DNA from: Rhizobium acidisoli
GTDB taxonomy: Bacteria > Pseudomonadota > Alphaproteobacteria > Rhizobiales > Rhizobiaceae
Length of the DNA stretch: 64,000 nt
Direction: 5' to 3'
NCBI RefSeq assembly: GCF_002531755.2
Contig: NZ_CP035000.1
Location: 434,001 to 498,000, forward strand
The notes under the pieces were generated by a model, which worked only from the letters and a program-made list of their open reading frames with translations, was not told the origin of the DNA and did not search any database. Shown one piece after another: positions 60,019-64,000 of the stretch. Each line of letters begins with the position of its first letter. Positions within the stretch are counted from its first letter, which is position 1. A program made the translations under genes and the position numbers.

Positions 60019-61982
60019 AAGCCAGATTTTCTCACTTCGGGGCGCCCGCACTTGCGGGCCTCCTGCTCTTTTCCGGATTGGCCCTTGCCGTGCTGGAGGT
60101 TTGGGCGGTATTGCCCCATATCAAGGCGGCGACCGGCGGTTATGATGCCGAGCGTCTTCTGCTCCTCTATTCGACACTGCCGCGCATAGCGACAGCCCTG
60201 ATCGCCGGCGCAGCACTCGCGCTCTCCGGCACGATCCTGCAACAGGTGCTGCGCAATCCGCTGGCCTCGCCGACGACGCTCGGCATTTCCACCGGCGCCA
60301 ATCTGGCGCTGGTGTCGATCATGCTCGCTGTTCCCTCATTGACGGGATGGGGCCGGGACGCGTTCGCGCTTTTCGGAAGTGCCGCAGCCGCCCTCGCCAT
60401 CTTTTCGATCAGCGCCCGCCACGGTTTTTCGCCCTTTTCTCTCATCCTGTCAGGAATGATCATCGGCCTCTGGTGCGGGGCGGCGGCGGCCATCCTGGTG
60501 CTGATGAACGATCAATATCTCTCGGGGATCTTCATCTGGGGCGCCGGATCGCTGTCCCAGCAAAGCTGGGCGATCCCGATATCGCTGCTGCCCAAGGTGG
60601 CGCTGCTCACCGCTCTTGCCCTTCTCGCCACAAGACCGCTGGCACTGAGCCAGATCGGCGATGCCGGCGCGACAAGCCTTGGCCTGCCGATCAAATGGGC
60701 GCGCGGTTTCATCCTGGCGATCGCGATTGCGCTCAGCGCCCTCGTCACCAGCGCTGTCGGCGTCATCGGCTTCATCGGGCTGGTCGCCCCGCAGATCGTG
60801 CGGCTTGCCGGCGCCAGGCGCATCCTCAGCCAGCTGATCTGGTCGCCCATTGCCGGCGCCGGCCTTCTGCTTCTGACGGATGAGGTGATCAAACTCCTTG
60901 CTCCCGGCGATTTCATACCGACCGGAGCGGTGACCGCATTGCTCGGCGGACCGATCCTGATTGCGCTTCTTCCGCGCCTTGCCACGGCCTCGCGCGCGCT
61001 GCCCGGCGTTGCGTCACCACAACAGGCAATCAACAACAGAACGGCATCCTTTGCTGCTCTGTTCGTCCTGGTTATCGCAATGGCAATTGCCGCGATCTTC
61101 TTCGGCCGTACACCCGACGGCGCCTGGGCATGGCTGCCGGCCGCCTCGTGGGACGAAATCCTTCCCCTTCGGCTGCCGCGGGTCGCCGCCGCGTTCGGCG
61201 CCGGCACCGTGCTCGGCGTGACGGGCCTCATCCTGCAGCGGCTGACCGGAAACGAAATGGCAAGCCCCGAGGTGCTCGGGGTATCGGCGGGGGCAACGCT
61301 CGGCGTTGCGGCCGCCATGTTCGCCTTTGCGGCACCCGGCATGACGGTCCAGCTTGCCTTTGCCGGCGGCGGCGCCCTTGTTGTGCTGACCCTGATTTTC
61401 CTGCTGAGTGCGCGTTCCGGCTTCGGCCCGAACCGTGTGCTGCTGGCAGGAATCGCCCTCGGCGCGATACTCGACGCCGGGATCGGCGTCCTTGCCGCAA
61501 GCGGCGATCCGCGCGGCCTGGCGCTCATTCGCTGGATGGCCGGCTCGACCTATTTCGTCGACAATGCGGTGGCGGCAAGCGCCCTTCTGATTGCGCTCGG
61601 CTGTCTGGCCGCAGCCTTTCTCGCCAGCCGCTGGCTTGCCCTGCTGCAGCTTGGAACAGAGACGGCAAGCGAACTCGGCCTCAGGATCGCTCCCGCACGC
61701 GCGGTGCTGTTCGGTCTCTCGGCGATCATGACGGCGGCGGCGACGCTCGTCGTCGGCCCCCTGAGCTTCGTCGGCTTGATGGCGCCGCACCTCGCCCACG
61801 GGCTCGGCCTTCGCCGGCCCGCCGCCCAGCTCCTGGCCGCCGCCCTCATTGGGGCGGCCCTTCTCGTCATCGCCGACTGGACGGGGCGCATGATCGCCTT
61901 TCCCTATCAGATCCCCGCGGGATTGATCTCGGCTCTTGTGGGCGCCCCGATGCTGCTGATCGTTCTGGGCCGGCGATCGTGA
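60015..61982 (+). CDS. fhuB: Fused FhuB-type iron-siderophore ABC permease
   Basis: 655 residues made of two homologous halves, each a FecCD permease with about ten membrane segments. First half: SGTILQQVLRNPLASPTTLGIS and GFIGLVAPQIVRLA; second half: TGLILQRLTGNEMASPEVLGVS and FVGLMAPHLAHGLG. This two-in-one form is typical of FhuB. It overlaps fhuD by 4 bases. No ATPase gene (fhuC) follows or precedes it in the window. Confidence 0.9.
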   Translation: MKARFSHFGAPALAGLLLFSGLALAVLEVWAVLPHIKAATGGYDAERLLLLYSTLPRIATALIAGAALALSGTILQQVLRNPLASPTTLGISTGANLALVSIMLAVPSLTGWGRDAFALFGSAAAALAIFSISARHGFSPFSLILSGMIIGLWCGAAAAILVLMNDQYLSGIFIWGAGSLSQQSWAIPISLLPKVALLTALALLATRPLALSQIGDAGATSLGLPIKWARGFILAIAIALSALVTSAVGVIGFIGLVAPQIVRLAGARRILSQLIWSPIAGAGLLLLTDEVIKLLAPGDFIPTGAVTALLGGPILIALLPRLATASRALPGVASPQQAINNRTASFAALFVLVIAMAIAAIFFGRTPDGAWAWLPAASWDEILPLRLPRVAAAFGAGTVLGVTGLILQRLTGNEMASPEVLGVSAGATLGVAAAMFAFAAPGMTVQLAFAGGGALVVLTLIFLLSARSGFGPNRVLLAGIALGAILDAGIGVLAASGDPRGLALIRWMAGSTYFVDNAVAASALLIALGCLAAAFLASRWLALLQLGTETASELGLRIAPARAVLFGLSAIMTAAATLVVGPLSFVGLMAPHLAHGLGLRRPAAQLLAAALIGAALLVIADWTGRMIAFPYQIPAGLISALVGAPMLLIVLGRRS

Positions 61983-62048
61983 GAAACTGACCGCCGTCCG
62001 CAGCACCGTTCCGCATCGCTATAGACTGCCGCAGTATCGCCGGATGTC

Positions 62049-62798
62049 TTAGCCCGACAATGCCTCGGCATCGGCGCCTGCGGGAATGCGCAACGGAGAG
62101 GAAGGATCGGTCGCAGCACGCCATACCGCCTCGGCAACGTCACCGGGCTGTGTCAGGGCCGATTCAGACTGGTTGTCCCACGACGCGAATACGCCCGCAA
62201 CGACCGATGAATAGGCCTCAGGGAAACCGCCCTGTTTCTGAAGCCGCGAGCGCGCCGTCTCGCTGAACCGCGTCTGCGGCGCGCGTCCGGGAAGGACGAT
62301 CCTCACACGCACGTTGAAGGGCTCGAGCTCGAGCGCGGCAGACTCAGTAAAAGCATTCACCGCGGCTTTGCTGGCCGAATAGACCGAGAGGAGCGGAAGC
62401 GGCTTGAGCGTTACGCTTGAGGTGACGTTGACGATGACCCCTTCCTGCCGCTCCCGCATCTGCGGCAAAACCGCGTGCGTCATCGCAATGGTTCCGAGCG
62501 TATTCGTCTCGAAAAGATCGCGGGCGGTCTCCATCGACGTTCCTTCAACCGCGTTGAGCCAGCCGATGCCGGCGTTGTTTACCAGCACGTCCACTGGACC
62601 GGCGGCGTCAAGCGCAGCATGGATGCTTTCAGAGCTCGTAACATCCAGCGCGAGGATCTTGAGATCTTGCGACGGCGGCAAAAGGTCTTGGTGCGGCGTT
62701 CGCATGGTGGCAACCACTTTCCAGCCCTGCGCGAGAAAGAACCTGGCAATTTCCAGCCCGAAACCTGATGAGCAGCCGGTGATGATAACGGTCTTCAT
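62049..62798 (-). CDS. SDR-family oxidoreductase
   Basis: 249 residues. ITGCSSGFGLEIARFF near the start, LVNNAGIGWLNAVEGT and a catalytic YSASKAAVNAF. The GFGLE form is seen in SDRs of unknown physiological substrate that are often divergent from an AraC regulator, as here. It ends 66 bases past the end of fhuB on the opposite strand. Function in the cell unknown. Confidence 0.87.
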   Translation of the reverse strand: MKTVIITGCSSGFGLEIARFFLAQGWKVVATMRTPHQDLLPPSQDLKILALDVTSSESIHAALDAAGPVDVLVNNAGIGWLNAVEGTSMETARDLFETNTLGTIAMTHAVLPQMRERQEGVIVNVTSSVTLKPLPLLSVYSASKAAVNAFTESAALELEPFNVRVRIVLPGRAPQTRFSETARSRLQKQGGFPEAYSSVVAGVFASWDNQSESALTQPGDVAEAVWRAATDPSSPLRIPAGADAEALSG

Positions 62799-62820
62799 TT
62801 GTGTCTCCTATCTTATGCTG

Positions 62821-62883
62821 ACGGCCGTAGATGTAGACGGCCGTATCGATACTGTATATCATGCATAATCCATATTTGATTAT
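62821..62883. promoter_or_regulatory. Divergent control region with several repeats
   Basis: Between the SDR start (62798) and the AraC start (62895). ACGGCCGTA occurs twice (62821-62829 and 62837-62845). GTATCGATAC at 62843-62852 is a perfect palindrome. ATAATC-N7-GATTAT at 62865-62883 is an inverted repeat ending just before the AraC ribosome binding site. These are candidate AraC-type binding sites. Confidence 0.55.
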
Positions 62884-62894
62884 CAGGAGTATCG

Positions 62895-63812
62895 ATGAGC
62901 GACCCTTTGGCGGACATCGTCACGCTTCTGCAGCCAGCAGCGCGGTATTCAAAGGTGGTCAGCGGCGCAGGGATGTGGCGCGTGGATCGCCAGGAGACTG
63001 GCCAGCCATTCTATTGCGTAGTCCTGGAGGGTGCCTCACAGCTCAGCGCAGAGGACGATCGGATTATTCTGCGCGAAGGCGACTTCGTACTGATCCCGGC
63101 GGCTCATTCCTTCACGATGTCGAGTCTGGGCGCTGAGTTGTCGCCCGGGATCGATCCCCTCACCGTGACAATGCTCCCGGACGAAACCCGCCACGGTGAC
63201 CCCGAGGGCGCAGCGAATGCACGATTGCTCGTCGGCCATTTCTCTTTCGGCTCGCCTGATGCGGCGTTGCTGGTCTCCCTGCTGCCGCAAATCATCCATA
63301 TCAGCGGCGATAACAGGCTGTCGGCGATCGTTCATCTCGTTACCGACGAAGCCCGTGCTGAGCGCCCGGGAAAGAACATGATCCTTGCCCGGCTGTTGGA
63401 AGTCCTGCTTGTCGAGGCGCTGCGGTCGGATGTCGTGGAGGAGACGCCGCGTGGAATTCTGCGAGGCCTCAAAGATGCACGTCTGGCCCTGGCCATCCGT
63501 CGACTGCATGAAGACCCAGCCAGGGAATGGACGGTGGAACAGCTTGCCGATGAGGCGGCCCTGTCGCGGTCGGCGTTTTTCAATCGCTTTCGGCACGCTA
63601 TGGGCCTGGCGCCAATGGAATATCTCATATCGTGGCGCATGGCGCTGGCCAAAAATCTGCTGAGGCAGGACGGGATCGGAATTCAGGAGATAGCGCTGCG
63701 CATCGGCTATGGCTCCGCAAGTGCGTTCAGCACGGCCTTTACCCGCTTCGTCGGATTGCCGCCCTCGAGATATGCCGAGCAGGCAAGGCCCCCCGCGAAC
63801 GCCGCCGCATAG
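62895..63812 (+). CDS. AraC-family transcriptional regulator with N-terminal cupin
   Basis: 305 residues with AGGAG before the ATG. The N-terminal half is an AraC_N cupin (FYCVVLEGASQLS, LREGDFVLIPA); the C-terminal ~100 residues hold two helix-turn-helix motifs (WTVEQLADEAALSRSAFFNRFRH and IGYGSASAFSTAFTRFVG). It is divergent from the SDR gene, the usual partner arrangement, and probably regulates it. Confidence 0.88.
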   Translation: MSDPLADIVTLLQPAARYSKVVSGAGMWRVDRQETGQPFYCVVLEGASQLSAEDDRIILREGDFVLIPAAHSFTMSSLGAELSPGIDPLTVTMLPDETRHGDPEGAANARLLVGHFSFGSPDAALLVSLLPQIIHISGDNRLSAIVHLVTDEARAERPGKNMILARLLEVLLVEALRSDVVEETPRGILRGLKDARLALAIRRLHEDPAREWTVEQLADEAALSRSAFFNRFRHAMGLAPMEYLISWRMALAKNLLRQDGIGIQEIALRIGYGSASAFSTAFTRFVGLPPSRYAEQARPPANAAA

Positions 63813-63894
63813 CTCAGTTGACCGCCGATTGTTTGTCGATTTTTGCAGTGCTCAGGCCGGTCAAATCGCTGCTTGGCTCTTTCGAGAGCTTGAT

Positions 63895-63932
63895 CACCCA
63901 CCGGGCCGTCGAGGTCAACGGCCTGGTGGGTG
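63895..63932. terminator. Strong hairpin after the AraC gene
   Basis: CACCCACCGGGCCGT pairs with ACGGCCTGGTGGGTG with one mismatch. It lies about 80 bases past the AraC stop. No T-run follows, so it may be a terminator or part of a repeat. The last 60 bases of the window show nothing else. Confidence 0.45.
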
Positions 63933-64000
63933 ACGGGATGATCGGCAATCTAAGTCGGGCGCCGAGACGCCCTATTCGGCTCTGCAGCCATGCCTTACCA

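Noticed and set aside
63813..64000. Start of another gene at the window end
   Set aside because: Only a hairpin and short shadow frames are visible.

Overview
The window looks like an accessory or plasmid-type region of a Rhizobium of the R. leguminosarum / R. etli group. Three things point there: a near-complete vicibactin siderophore locus with its RpoI-type sigma factor; several palindromic intergenic repeats typical of rhizobia; and high-GC coding with many transport and catabolic operons. No tRNA, rRNA, CRISPR array or insertion sequence was recognised.

Layout. (1) 1-180 is the tail of a LacI-type regulator. (2) 192-12373 is a hydroxyproline/proline-type amino-acid catabolism locus. One long minus-strand operon encodes a polar amino-acid ABC transporter, a DapA-family deaminase, two proline-racemase-family enzymes, an FAD D-amino-acid dehydrogenase, an aldehyde dehydrogenase and two SDRs. 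It is divergent from a GntR regulator and a ProC-like reductase. (3) 12900-19104 handles alanine-type amino acids: XRE-cupin regulator, omega-amino-acid:pyruvate transaminase, AraC regulator, DadA, alanine racemase and a divergent Lrp. (4) 19121-23378 is a quorum-sensing island: LuxR receptor, LuxI synthase, a lux-box palindrome, a small XRE protein, two tandem paralogues of unknown function and a small exported protein. (5) 23727-27685 holds an exported protein, an HWE histidine kinase, a divergent diguanylate cyclase and a small membrane protein. (6) 27900-36100 has two converging sugar-acid-type operons: GntR, DapA-family and FAD oxidase on plus; FadR-type regulator, TRAP DctPQM and a zinc dehydrogenase on minus.

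(7) 36304-39632 is an ECF sigma / NrsF anti-sigma module with a molybdopterin oxidoreductase, a cytochrome b and an MKKDxMK-repeat protein. The two divergent start regions carry matching GTAAC(C/G)-N16-CGAA promoters. (8) 39774-45243 is a PaoABC/YagTSR-like periplasmic molybdenum aldehyde oxidoreductase with XdhC and MocA-like maturation proteins. (9) 45619-47496 is a chemoreceptor. (10) 47886-61982 is the siderophore locus: vbsP, vbsGSO, vbsADL, rpoI and vbsC, then a FhuD binding protein and a fused FhuB permease. The vbsG/vbsA intergenic region carries two divergent PvdS-like promoters, TAAA(T/C)-N16-CGT. No FhuC ATPase or outer-membrane receptor lies in the window. (11) 62049-63812 is an SDR with a divergent AraC regulator.

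How the genes fit together. Most blocks pair a transporter or enzyme set with its own divergent or leading regulator. The parts most worth follow-up are the lux-box island with its unrecognised tandem paralogues, the NRPS whose condensation domain has lost the catalytic histidine, and the two pairs of ECF-type promoters.
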